DNA of 64,000 nucleotides from Casuarius casuarius (Eukaryota; Chordata; Aves; Casuariiformes; Casuariidae): contig PTFA01000276.1 in NCBI GenBank assembly GCA_003342895.1, forward strand, positions 823,632 through 887,631, in the 5' to 3' direction. Made by a program: the position numbers and the translations under genes. The notes under the pieces were generated by a model. The model searched no databases and was not told the origin of the DNA. It saw nothing but the letters and a program-made list of their open reading frames with translations. Numbering within the stretch: position 1 is the first letter of the stretch; the number at the start of each line of letters is the position of its first letter. This document shows, one piece after another, positions 25,191 through 37,000 of the stretch.

Positions 25191-28100
25191 TTATATATAC
25201 TTAATGACAGCAGTCGTCCTGAAACTCTTTTTTTGCTAGACTAAACCCATGCATTTCACATGCATTTCCTAGCAGTAGTTCTGGCTTAAATGGCTGTTTG
25301 TACTCTTTTGATCCTTCCTTTATGCCAGCACAACTGTTTTGAAGCCATACATCAAACAGATGTTGCCACCGATTACCTGCAATCACACCCCCTCCTTTTT
25401 TGGGGGGGTTTGCATCATTTTTCACCTGAATGCTGCTCTGGCTCATTTCAAAGTGTGGCCCTGCAGATAGCTATGCTGTCATCCTTGGTGGAGGGGTGGA
25501 CAGGGACAGAAATGAGCAGCAGAGGGAGGAACAGGAGAGAAGAGGAATGCTGTAAGCCAACCCTGCTGCTGTACGTGGTGCTTATCCTTAATTCAGGCTT
25601 CTTTAGATATGTCAACAGTTGTGCACTGCAGAAAATCTGAGTGTCATGTCTGAAACAGCACGAACTAGTGAGTTCACAGGACAATTTTACCCTGATTTTG
25701 GTGACTGCAGTATACATGTAACTTTAGTTACAGATCTACTTTTGTTTATCCTTTTGTCTAATTTAAACTAAACCAACTTCAGATTTTTGGTCCAAGGTTA
25801 TGTCTGGCTCTTCTGTAATGTCGCTGCCATTTACCAAATGTGAGTCTAAAATAATAATTGCCTCTTGTTGGTTCAGTTACTGTTTGGTGAAGAATGCTGT
25901 TGCTATTATATTCAGAAGTATCTGGTTCCTACCATTATTAATAGAATTTATTTTCCAATTTATATCTGGGAAGTTAAAGTTTCCCTCGGGGTATGGTTCA
26001 CCACAATATTTTTCTAATAACAATGCAAGCACAGTCCCAGAGCAGTTTTGACACAGTTATATTATTTCAGCTATGCTCTCTTTTCTTGTTTCTTTATACT
26101 CATTCATTAATTTTGCATTTGGCTTTGTTTCTTTCTTTCCTTCCTTCCTGAACAAACAAGACAAAGTCAGGGAACAGAGGCAGTGTGTTTCATTACACTA
26201 ACTAGTATAATTGGAAAAAGTAGATGAGCTTTTGGTCACAGAAGCCCAGTTTCAGGTCTGCAATGAATACAGATAACCATAAACATAATCAAAGCTAAAC
26301 ACAAGAACAGTTGCTCAAAGTGAGTTATTTAGTTCATATTTAAATTAAATACAAGGAAAATATATAAGGATATTATTATTATAAAGAGATTATCTTTGCT
26401 CAGGGAGTAATGATAAATATTGGTGTTTTTTGAGAACTCAAGGACCAGGATTTTAGTCCCAGTACAATATTAGAGGATGAACCATGAGCAGATGCCTTCT
26501 TTACTATGGTAATGTATTATTACAGTGTATAGTAGAGAGAAGTACTAGCATAGTATTATCAGTTTTATTATGGTATGGTACTTGAAGTTTGGGGAATTTA
26601 TTTCCTTACAATTTTATGTAGACAAAGAATATGAAATACTAAGCCATGAAAGAAATGGTCAAGACTTCACCTGTGCATATATTTGTACTTGCTTGTAGTT
26701 TTTCATTAATCTGCTGTGAGTTACATTGGCACAAAGTATAATCTGATTGACTGGTAGCAATGTAACAACCTGTCTTTAAATGGTTACATGTGGTGATTTA
26801 CTTCAAATGTTACGCTACAGTTTTTGAAAGCAATTTGAAAAAGGTAATTGCACTGTGAATTGGTTGGTTAGAAAGACTAACAGGTCTTTCTCAACTGTAT
26901 TAATCTACATAAATGACTGATTCCTTGGTTCAGAAGGAGGACACAGGCTATCAGCATTTCAAAAATAGACAATTTCTGTTCTATATCAGTTTTCCATCTC
27001 TAACAGATAGAGACAACCACTTGCTGACATTTATGGCAATTATTTATGAAGCTATCAAATTTATATGTATATTCCTTAATGCAGCTAGCCAACATATTAA
27101 TAAAATCAAGTGGCCCAGGCTTTTTTTGCTACTTAAAAGCAGTGCTCCGGAGCCATCTGGACCCTGCATTCAAGTTCTTGAAATCAGTCCAACTTTAATT
27201 ATTTTTTAGACTTGTTTGACAGGCTGAAATTAATATAAACAGTAGGTTTTGTGACTGTTTCAGTGTTTGTTTCTGATAATATATTGTTGGTCAGTGACAG
27301 AGCTGTGCTCTGTACTGCATTTCTAAAGCACATAGCACCATACCAGGTGAAGATAATGAATTACTCTTTTTCAAATGCAACCTACCACTTTCTGTATCTG
27401 CTTCATATGCTGCACTATAGCATAGTTGTCAGCCTTTGCTTTTTTCAGGTTCTTGTTTTCCTGTACTTCTGCTTCATTTGTATGTGAAACCTTGGCACAG
27501 AGAGAAATCTTATATTTTCACCTTGATTTGGCACAATTTGGCACCCTTTCTGATATTATATGAGGCCTTGAACCTAGTCTTGAGGAGCTTTGGCTTCAGG
27601 TTGTACCAGGGCTGTATTAACAATGCATGGAAGATGACATAGCACAGCCTGGAGGGAAGCAGCTCATGAAGTGCTGTCCTGTAATGGATTTGTAGATTCG
27701 GGGTGCTGATGAGTGGGTTTTGGAGTGGGAGACAAAGGCGTTCTCAGAATGCTCGTACTTTTTAGGCATCCTTTTGTTTTCATGAAAGCAGCTTCGTTTC
27801 TCATAAACTTCTAAATGAGATTCAAAATTTCAGCTGTCCAGTGGAGAAGCTGCTGAGACATTAGTCTCAGGTCTTGGCTGGTATCAGGGAGAGAGAGAAT
27901 AGGGTGGAAGGAATTTTCTTTATTCGGGCTTCATTTTCGAAGTTTGCAAATTGTCAATATGCCGGGCATTGATGTTTCTGTGTGCCTGTAGAAGGGAAAA
28001 GTAAACATCTTGTCTAGACTGGTATAGGAGGACTGGTATTGGAAGAAACTGTGGTAACGAGGAAAAAAATCCTCATAATTAAATGTAAATAGGAATGTTG

Positions 28101-29319
28101 TCTTACATTTATGTCTTGTGTAAAAATAATCTTGGCAAGGCTATTTCTAGAAAATTTCTCATGTAGAGGAGGAGACTTTTAACAAAGAGTCTTGCCTTTA
28201 AACAGAAGCTCTGCATGCAGCCCTTCCCAGATTGGTGGCATTTTACTCTTGCTTTGTTTTTCCTTTAGGCCAAAATTGCCTGTCCTTTTATGTATGCTCC
28301 CTGTATTGTATGTCAAAACCTAGCTGAGCATTTATGTGCACATCAGACTGATTTTGCAATAAAATTATACAGCCACAGTGGCTAGTGTTAACAAAAATAG
28401 GTAATTAACATTAAATAACGTTAAGTAAATGCCTCTAACAGTGAGCTCTCTGTGTGTATTCTTATGTATTTTTAGCTATAGTCGAAGACCTTAACTTACC
28501 ATACTTTACCATACCAACACATGCAGTTCTTTAAACTTGTGCATGGGGAGGCAGATAGTAAATCTCTGCCAGAGTTGTTCTTAGTAACTCAAAGGTTTAA
28601 AATCTCCCTGTTGCTTTTCTGAAGCTGCGAGCTGACCCTTCTATGGTTCTAAACACTACCAAGCAAATTTTACTCCTCAAACGCAAGCTCTCTTTTAATT
28701 ATTGTAAAATTATTTTCATTGTCAGCTACTATTTTACATATAACTGAGGTGTTATTGTGTTCTCCAGATGGGCATTTTGACTATGTGGGTTTATGTTGGC
28801 CCTGCTTCAGCCAGCTGCCTGAATCTATATCCTTCTCCTTCATACAACTAAGTTGAGGTTTGTCTGAGCAGATGGGGAGGTGGGGATGCCGGTACTTCCA
28901 ATGCCAGTATCTTCCTACCTTTGGTTTGGGGTTCATTCCTCCAGAATACAACCTCTTTTCAAGTCCTGTTCTCTAATTTTTCCACCCCCAGAGCTTCAGG
29001 ACTGGTTTCTTTTATTATGCATATTTTGTATATGCAAATCCAGAGGCTCGTACACAGTGTGCAGCCATGTCTTCCTTTATAGACCGAAAAATGATAACTG
29101 TGTTCAAATGGGGTATGCAAATTTGGAGTGCAGTTTACCAGTTGGATATAACAGGAAGCTTAGGAGCACTTCTTTAATGGAATTGGAAATAGCCACAGAT
29201 TAAACTGACAAAACTTGCCTAACTTCCTCCCAAAGCGGGATCATTATCTGATGCTGCTGGTCATGAATGCAGGTGTGCTTCAGCATTATTCTGGAGATTC
29301 TTTTGGTGCTGAAAACAGA

Positions 29320-29860
29320 TTAACATGGAGAGGAGAAGGGGTTATGGAGGGGGAAAAAGGGAACAGAGCAAGTATACGAAGGGAGAAAAGATGAGCAAAG
29401 AAGAGCTAGTCTGGACTGGAGGTGACAGGAAAAAAGGCAAATCACTCCCTTCTTTCATGGAAAAAAAAGGTTTGGGGAAAAGGGCTGGTAAGTTGTAGGT
29501 AGTATTCTAGTCTCAGCTTGGCATGCTTCAGTACCTGTTCCGCTCTGGCATCTTCATATACATAGACCATAGCTTTCAAAGTCATATAGCAGTGAGATGA
29601 TGAGCAGGGAGAAGGATCTTGCATCACCTCAATTATATGTGGAGACTTTGAAGGGATGATGGCAGGGACGGAGAGAAACTGCGTAGCGGTTGAAAAGTGT
29701 GACCTCTTGAGTGGATGATCTCCACAAAATGTATGGGGAAAAAAAACAGGATAAAGAGTGGGGAAAAGGCTGGAAAAGAGAAGACAGGATAATGTATGGG
29801 AGAAATGGTAAGAAAAGATGGAATAAGTAACTGAAATACACTGAAAGAAGAAAAAGATAT
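29320..29860. other. Purine-rich, strand-skewed stretch
   Basis: The plus strand is dominated by A and G in GGAGAGGAGAAGG-like strings, broken by ordinary sequence at about 29500-29620. The skew removes stop codons from the minus strand and creates three overlapping antisense open frames that look like low-complexity Phe/Ser/Pro translation, not genes. Confidence 0.5.
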
Positions 29861-30008
29861 GAAATCCTGGGGAAAAATGCAAGCAGAGGAAAGTTGGTAT
29901 AATTTTATGTCTAGCATTTTCTTTCTTCTGGTATTTCAGTGAATTGAAAGAAAATCAGGTATATTTTCAGGTTTCCTCCTTAAAATACCTGAAAAACAGC
30001 TGGGTTGC

Positions 30009-30057
30009 TTTTTTTTTTTTTTTTTTTTTTTATTATGTATGTGTGTATATATATATA
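30009..30057. repeat. Poly-T followed by TG/TA simple repeat
   Basis: T23 at 30009-30031, then a TATG/TGTA/TATA tract. Low complexity. Confidence 0.9.
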
Positions 30058-30816
30058 GTCATAAAGATTAGTGAAAGGGCAGCCTTTGCTTGCACAGCAG
30101 CAGAACTAAGACAACCCTTCTGTCTAACTAAGGCTGAAATATAGGTGATTTATATAACCAGGATTATTAGTATATAAATTACAGTAACCTTTTCTCCCTT
30201 TTCTGGCAATAGAGTGAAACTATCTGTATAAAATCTGCAACAGTTAAAGGAGTAAATTTTCAAGGGAGTAACAACTGCAGCTTTTCCTCCCATGGTCTAT
30301 TACACAGCAAACATTCAGTACAAATATAAAATTATTTGTTCCAATGAACACTAGCATTTATTTTTTTCTTGTGTATGTATTGTTTGCAGTTCTTGGTTTT
30401 TATAATCTACAAATTACTGTGTGGTTTTTATTCTTTACTTCAAAAATGCAAAATAACTCTCTTTTTGTAGAGTTTCAGTGATTATGATTTTCTTAGACTG
30501 AATAGTAACTCAGATCTGTCTGTTTTCATAAATATCAAAGGTTTTATGTTTGTCTGCAAATATATTAGATGGTAGTTTGTTATCCTCTGGATGGAACAGG
30601 TAAAAGATAGACCTGTGATTTATTTTAGAATGAGATTTATTTGATAAGGGTAAAAGCTGTGTGTGGTCCTGCTGGCCAAACAGTGGCTCTAGAAAGGACT
30701 TCCATCTTGCTTCTAAAAATCTTTTAATTATTAAGTCTGTTGCCTGTTTTTAATTTATTATAAACTACCTTTTGAACTAGAATCTCGGTATGCAAAAATC
30801 ATTTTTATACTTTCAG

Positions 30817-31073
30817 GGCTGTTGGGCCACGGCTTGTATTGAGGATGACATTAGGAGCCGAAATTACTAGCCAGGTCAAAGCCTCTTCCTACATTGCATC
30901 ACACCAAAACCTCCTGAGATGGGACCTGTCACCAGAGCAAATCAGAACAAGAACAGAAGAACTGATCAAGAAGACAAAGCATGTATATGACAGTGTTGGG
31001 ATGCTTAGTGCTGAAGAAGTAACACATGAGAATACTGTACAGGCTTTGGCAGATATAGAAGTGGAATATGCAG
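30817..31073 (+). CDS. NLN: NLN exon 2 (end of presequence and N-terminal helices)
   Basis: The acceptor is TTTCAG at 30811-30816 and the donor GTTAGT. The first base completes a codon from the unseen exon 1, followed by [20 protein letters not shown] and later [12 protein letters not shown]. The basic, hydroxylated start fits the end of a mitochondrial presequence. An internal ATG at 30845-30847 with A at -3 could start a shorter form. Confidence 0.94.
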
Positions 31074-34000
31074 GTTAGTGTGCCTTTTATGTGATTCTTT
31101 ACTTAGCACATTTTGTCCGCCCATGAAAAAACATTGAGGAACAATTGTTATCACTTTACAATTCTGATCCATGCTGCTCTTATGTAGAATATGTAGAGGT
31201 CTCATAAGGGTCCTCCAGTCATTGCCATTTTTCTGGGAGTCTCAACAATATGTAATTTGATCATACATAAAATTCTGCTAGAGGCAAAATTTAGGATTAC
31301 TAAAACTGATTTGTTGATCTTTTTGACACATCCAGAGAACTGCACTGGGCACCTGTTTTCTTTTTGCATGTGAAGCTCTACTGTGTACAACCACTAGGGG
31401 ACAATGTGCAGCTGCATAAACTAGAGTGTCTGTGATACGTATAATACATTCAACTCTGAGTACATTTCTGCAGACACTGTAGAATCTGACTGAGAAAAGC
31501 AAGCCAAATTGGATAATGGAAAGTTTAGTAAATTCTTAATGGAGAAAAGGTCATGGATGAGTATGGAGGAATTTTTATATGCTCTTTTTTAAGAGCATTC
31601 TTTACCTGCTCACTATTATATTATGGCTTGCAAGTACTTGAAGAAACCAGGGAAGGGTACTCATGTCTAGATTGTTCTGAATGAATTATTAGGACATGCC
31701 GGCATATAAATGGAGTTTAATGGATGAACACAGGTCATTCAGTTAACTTTTGTCAGTCAGGTGAAATAGAAACATAAAAATGTGATTGTGGTGCCTTTGT
31801 TTGGAAAGGGGGAAAAAAAAAAAACTGTCATTCTGCATGGCTCCCAAAAAAGTAGTGTCTCTAACAAAAGGTCAGGTTCTCCTAAATCTTTCAAAAATCC
31901 ATGGTGGCAACGGAAGTGTTGTAAGCAGGCACCTTGGCTTCAAGCTCTGAGTCTTCACCTTGCAAAAATGAGCAGCCTGCAGCACAAATGGCTGTATTGT
32001 ATGTAATATTAGTTTGTGCCCGAACTGTAATTCTGACTGGAGTTGTTGCTGGCAGGAAGACTGAATAATCTTCATCCAAGCAGCTTCCTCTTAGATTCGG
32101 TTTTACTTGTACCAGTGTATTTGGTACAATTATTTGCAAGCCTTTACACCAAAGTAAAAAACTTCCTGCTTTAAATTATAAAGAAAATCTCTTTGATTCA
32201 GAAAATAGTGGCCATCAGCTTCTCCACATAACCATCAAGATTACATCTTCCAAGTGTGCTTTCTTCTCTACATGCCATTGCAATAGTATGTCATATCTAA
32301 TCTTTTAACGCTAATCTTCAAAGCTGTATGTGAAATTAGCATTACTTAACTCTGAAACACCCCATGGTATATGATAAGGACATATTACCACCACAGCAGA
32401 CTTCCATTAGAACCTCAAATTTAAGTCCCGCGTGGCCCTTTCACATGCACATGAAAGTGAGAGTGCTACCCCAGTAATTGGAACTCATTATCAGAAAAGA
32501 CACAGATTGCAACAGACCTTACGTTTCACTTGAAAGCTGCCAAAACTCACTTCATTTTGAACCATCTTGGCTTGATGACATGAGGAAAAAAGCTTCCTGT
32601 GGACTTCAAGAAGAACTGTTCGCCCATGCTTGCATTCCATAGGTTTCTAAAGGGAATATCTGAGAAGATCTCAGTGTTTTATTTTAAAAAAAAAAAAAAA
32701 AAAGCATAGGTTACCTAAAATTACAATGCTTTACAACTTCATCCTAGGATTATTATTACTCTAAACTTCTTTTCTTTTTTTTTCTTTGAGGGGCAAAAAA
32801 TTAAATTATAATTGGCTTGAAATAACTTAATTCAGCTCATCATGGCAATTCATTTTTATTTTAGCACCTCTATTCAGTGTCATAAAGATGCAATATGCCT
32901 TTGCAAAATAAGGATTCATCTAATCTCAAAAGTACATTTAAAAACAATAGTCTAACTCAGCTTCTGACCTCTAGAAGTTCAAAATATATAGACAGCATCC
33001 TTTGCAGTTGCCTTATTGTTTCCCCTTAAATAAATAAGGAAAGAGAGGGCACTGTTTGACGCTGTTCTGTCATGCCAATTAAAAAAAAAATTTCAGGACA
33101 GATGGGCATGTTTGAAAGATTCAGAGCTTTTCAGTTTAAATACTGAAAGGGAAGCATCTGTGCCAGCTGTGAAACAGTATCAGTCTTCTCTGCTTACAAA
33201 TGGTTCAAAAATCATAGATCACATTTATATACATTTCAGTTGACTTCCTAGAAGTATCACAAGGATGAGACAATTAGACTTTGGTAATGGATGGTTTCTG
33301 TAAAATACTAGTTTGTTATAATGGTATGCAGTTTTATGCCTTTACCCATTCATTTTTACTTTAGCTGTAATTGCTTCATTAGCTTCAGGCCTGATCTGAA
33401 GCTTCAGGTTTCTTTGGGTACTTGTTTCTTATGTTCTATTAGTATTGGAGAGAGGGGAAATTACTAGAACAGTTCATTTGTAAGTACAAGTTCCTTATCC
33501 TTAAAGTGTCATTGCTTTTTATTTAAACAGTGGAAAGAAGCATGCTGGATTTTCCCCAGCATGTGTCGCCTGACAAAGAGGTGCGCTTAGCAAGCACAGA
33601 AGCTGATAAAAAGCTTTCTAATTTTGATGTGGAGATGAGCATGAGAGAAGACATATTTCAGAAGATTGTTTATTTGCAGGTAAATCACAATGACATTACT
33701 GTGCATAATTTGTGGAAATGTAGATAAAATTCCCGCAGTGAAAAGAATTTATCTAAACAAGTTAGTATGTGCTATGTTTTTCAAAACACCCATCACTGCA
33801 TTTGCTTTACCCGTTCCTGTAGCAGTCAAATCTTTCCAGGGAGACACAGCTATCCAAGTGGGGACTGCAGTTCCTCAGAAACATAAGCTGCTCTAGCCTG
33901 GTGTTCCTGCTGTTTGCCTCCCATCTCTAGGTGTGTGTTTCCTTCTCTCTCCATTGAAATAGCTTTGACATTTGTCTAATCTTCCAGTGAGCTGGTTCAG

Positions 34001-37000
34001 GAAGCTAGACCAGCAGAAGGAAACCCAGTAGGAAAAATAAAGTGAATTTTTTTCTGCTGGCTAAGCTTCCTGAACGGGTTTGCCCGGAGCATCACCAAGT
34101 GGGGAAGGAAAGAAAGGGTCAGTATAGCAATCTCTATTTTGATTGGCTTATGATGCTTTTGAATTTGAATCCAAGGTTGTGCTTTATCTCTGAAGTTGTT
34201 GAGAATTTAAAATTTTAAGTTATAAAAGTTATTGCTAGTAGCATACAACTGGGAGTGACCTCCACAGTCTTCTGTTCTGATCTGCTGTTTATAAGGCAGC
34301 CACGTTGTATACTCCTTCTTACGTGTTGCTTAAGCCTCAAAATAATACTAAAACTAAATTGAAAGATATGTTTACTGTTTGAACAAGTTTCTATCCCTTT
34401 GCATTTTTGTTGCATAGTTTCCCTTCTAAACTGAGCACCTGCATGGATGTTGTATTCTTCACCTGTACTGCTTATTTTGTTGCTCAAATAGGAAGAATGT
34501 TTGTTTTGGGGGTTTTGGTTTTGGTTTTGTTTTGTCCCCCCCCCCAAAATTGCATCTACTAACATTTAATTATCATTTTTCGGAAGGGTAATTTAAAAAT
34601 AATGCCCAGAAACTATTTAATGTGAACACCTGAAGTACCTGCATCTGTCCATGCTCCAAATGTGAATCTTCCCTTCCATCTCACCTACTTTTAAACTTCT
34701 TGTGGTGCTAATAGTACGTTGGAGCACTATTTCTTGGAGTCATTGTGCTTTTTGCAATGTTGACTGGGAGCCAGAGTTATATTTGCAGCATTGTATAAAA
34801 GTACCTTCCAATACCACTGTCTTCTATTGCTGTGTTTTCTAGGTGCATTTTCAAGTGTTTTCCTCTAACTGAATATCGTTGTTTACACGTACGTGTAGGT
34901 ATTTCATAGTCTCATTTTGAGGACCTTCTGATGTATGTTGACAAATAGTGCTTTATGTTCAGGGGTTTTTTTTCCCCCCTAATCTGTTGCTATTCAATAA
35001 ATTTTGATATGCATTTATTATTTGCTGTGATTTCCCCCCCCCCTCAGTATAATCTACACAGATAAAGTTAGAGATAATCTGTAATATCTGTGTATCTATC
35101 TATTTTTTAACTTAGAGGAATCTTTAATAGTACTGGTAGTGAAAGTAGTTCTAGTAGTGAAAACCAATTGCTATTATTCAGCAGTATTACTTTCTATTAA
35201 TTTTTTATATTTTTATTTGATGCTTTCCTACTTCATTTTCCTTTGCAGTAATATCTGTCTTTTATAACAATTAGAATTGTTAATTAAATCTTCATTTAAT
35301 TTTTTTAGCTATCTTTTTTTGGCTGAACTGCAGCATGCAGGCATGTTTTAGCCTTAGCTTTCCAGAGATATGACCTGCACTAAGATCTGAGCATTCGTCA
35401 ACTTCATAATAGCTAAGAAAGTAGTAACACTTATTGCTGTAGGAAGGCAGATGTGAAATTGCCAACAGTGCAAGACCGAGCGAGTCTTGCTATTTCCTGA
35501 TCATAATACAAAATTCTTGCCTAATTCATCTTCTCCTGTTAGAAACTCTTAGTTGAAATGTCAGGTGCCAGGAGCAGATGAAAAAGGGTCCTCCACAAAC
35601 AGAGATGTTCCGTTGAAGTCATTTTATCATTTTAAACAAACCAGTAAAACATTTTGATTAAATCAGTGTTTTTTTGTAGCCTTGCTGAGGATATAATAGT
35701 TGGGATACATGAGTTCAGTTTCACGATCTTGGGGGGAGAGGGGGCAGATTAAAATACAATAAAGAGAATGAGGCCCCTCACACTCGAAGCTTATTTATAG
35801 AGATAATCCACTACATGATGACTAAATCTCCTAGCTCTCGGTGACATCTTGAACGTTTTTGCTCCCTTTATCCAGGACTAAACCTATAAAAGTTATTAAC
35901 TGTTTATGATTCTTCTTGAATTCTGCTTTATTTAAGAATAGTTCATGGTGGAAAATGTGTGACATATTTGTTTTCAGTTTAAAAATGTGGAAATAATGTG
36001 GTTTTTTTATTTTCTCAACACATTGAGGGAAAAATGCCACTTAGGTTTGTTATTGAATATGTTCCAAATCTTATTCTTCAGGAAACTTTTACTTTGGGGT
36101 CTGAAATTTTGAATAAAAGTGAATTTGGTAGTGCAACTATCATTTTAAATGTTTTCACTCCTAACATCTGCACATGTTGGCTAGCAGAGGCATGTTTAAG
36201 AATGTTGCCAGTCTTCTCCACCCACACACCCTCAGGAAACTCGGCCTGATGTAAACAGCTGCTGCTGCGGTTTTTCTTCCTGATATTCTAAATAGGTTTC
36301 TCTTCTTATTCTGCCTCAAGACTTCTTCATGGAATGGGGTAGCATAGTTGTTCAAAAACAAATATAAATGGTATTTAAAATCATCAGCCATGACCATTTA
36401 AAAATTCTGTGAAGTTCCAAAATTTCATGTGTAGTAGTATACTCACAATTAGCACTTCTGTTGCAGTTGTTGTTCATCAAAGGAACAGTGAATGGCGTGG
36501 AGCATCCTGAACAGACACAAGATGACTGCAGAGCACGCTTAGTTCCTCTGCCTGTGGGAGTTTATACAGTTACTCATCCTTAAAGTCCTGACTAGTCCTC
36601 TTGAATGTGGCTGTCCTTGCCTCAAGCATGTCTGTGATGGAGATAAGCTTCCCAAAGGCTACTGTTAAGACTAGAAGCTACTTGATATTGCTGCCTTGTA
36701 AAGTGTATGCAGAGATGCACAGTAATCAGGAGGAGGAGGAAGAACCCTAAATTAGTTTTCTCCTTTCTTTCAAAAGAATCTCTTTTTCTTTCTTAGCTCT
36801 AGAAGGAGCCAATGTTCACTGGCCATAAGGGCTTACAATTAGTATTTATGAATCCCCTCCTTCTGCCTGAAGTCTCTACTGGGTTCAGGTCCAAGAGATG
36901 TTTGGGAGCGTGACAGTTTCATTTTCAAATATATCCGATGAGGGTGGGGGAATCCCTCACAACACCTGAGTAACTCAGACTTTTCACAATCCTCTGTCCT

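Larger units (their letters stand above)
19521..30816 (+). other. NLN: NLN intron 1 (5' boundary unseen)
   Basis: About 11 kb from the CpG island to exon 2. It contains a CR1 3'-end relic (about 24880-25190), an AT run at 24784-24797, a purine-skewed stretch (about 29320-29860) and T23 followed by a TA/TG-rich tract at 30009-30057. No coding exon could be recognised, and open frames here have no protein similarity I can name. Confidence 0.7.

Noticed and set aside
25381..25410. C-run and G-run facing each other (ACCCCC...GGGGGT)
   Set aside because: Short homopolymer complementarity with no supporting context.
29442..29917. Three overlapping antisense open frames up to 146 codons
   Set aside because: Phe/Ser/Pro-rich translation of a purine-skewed strand; low complexity, no motif.
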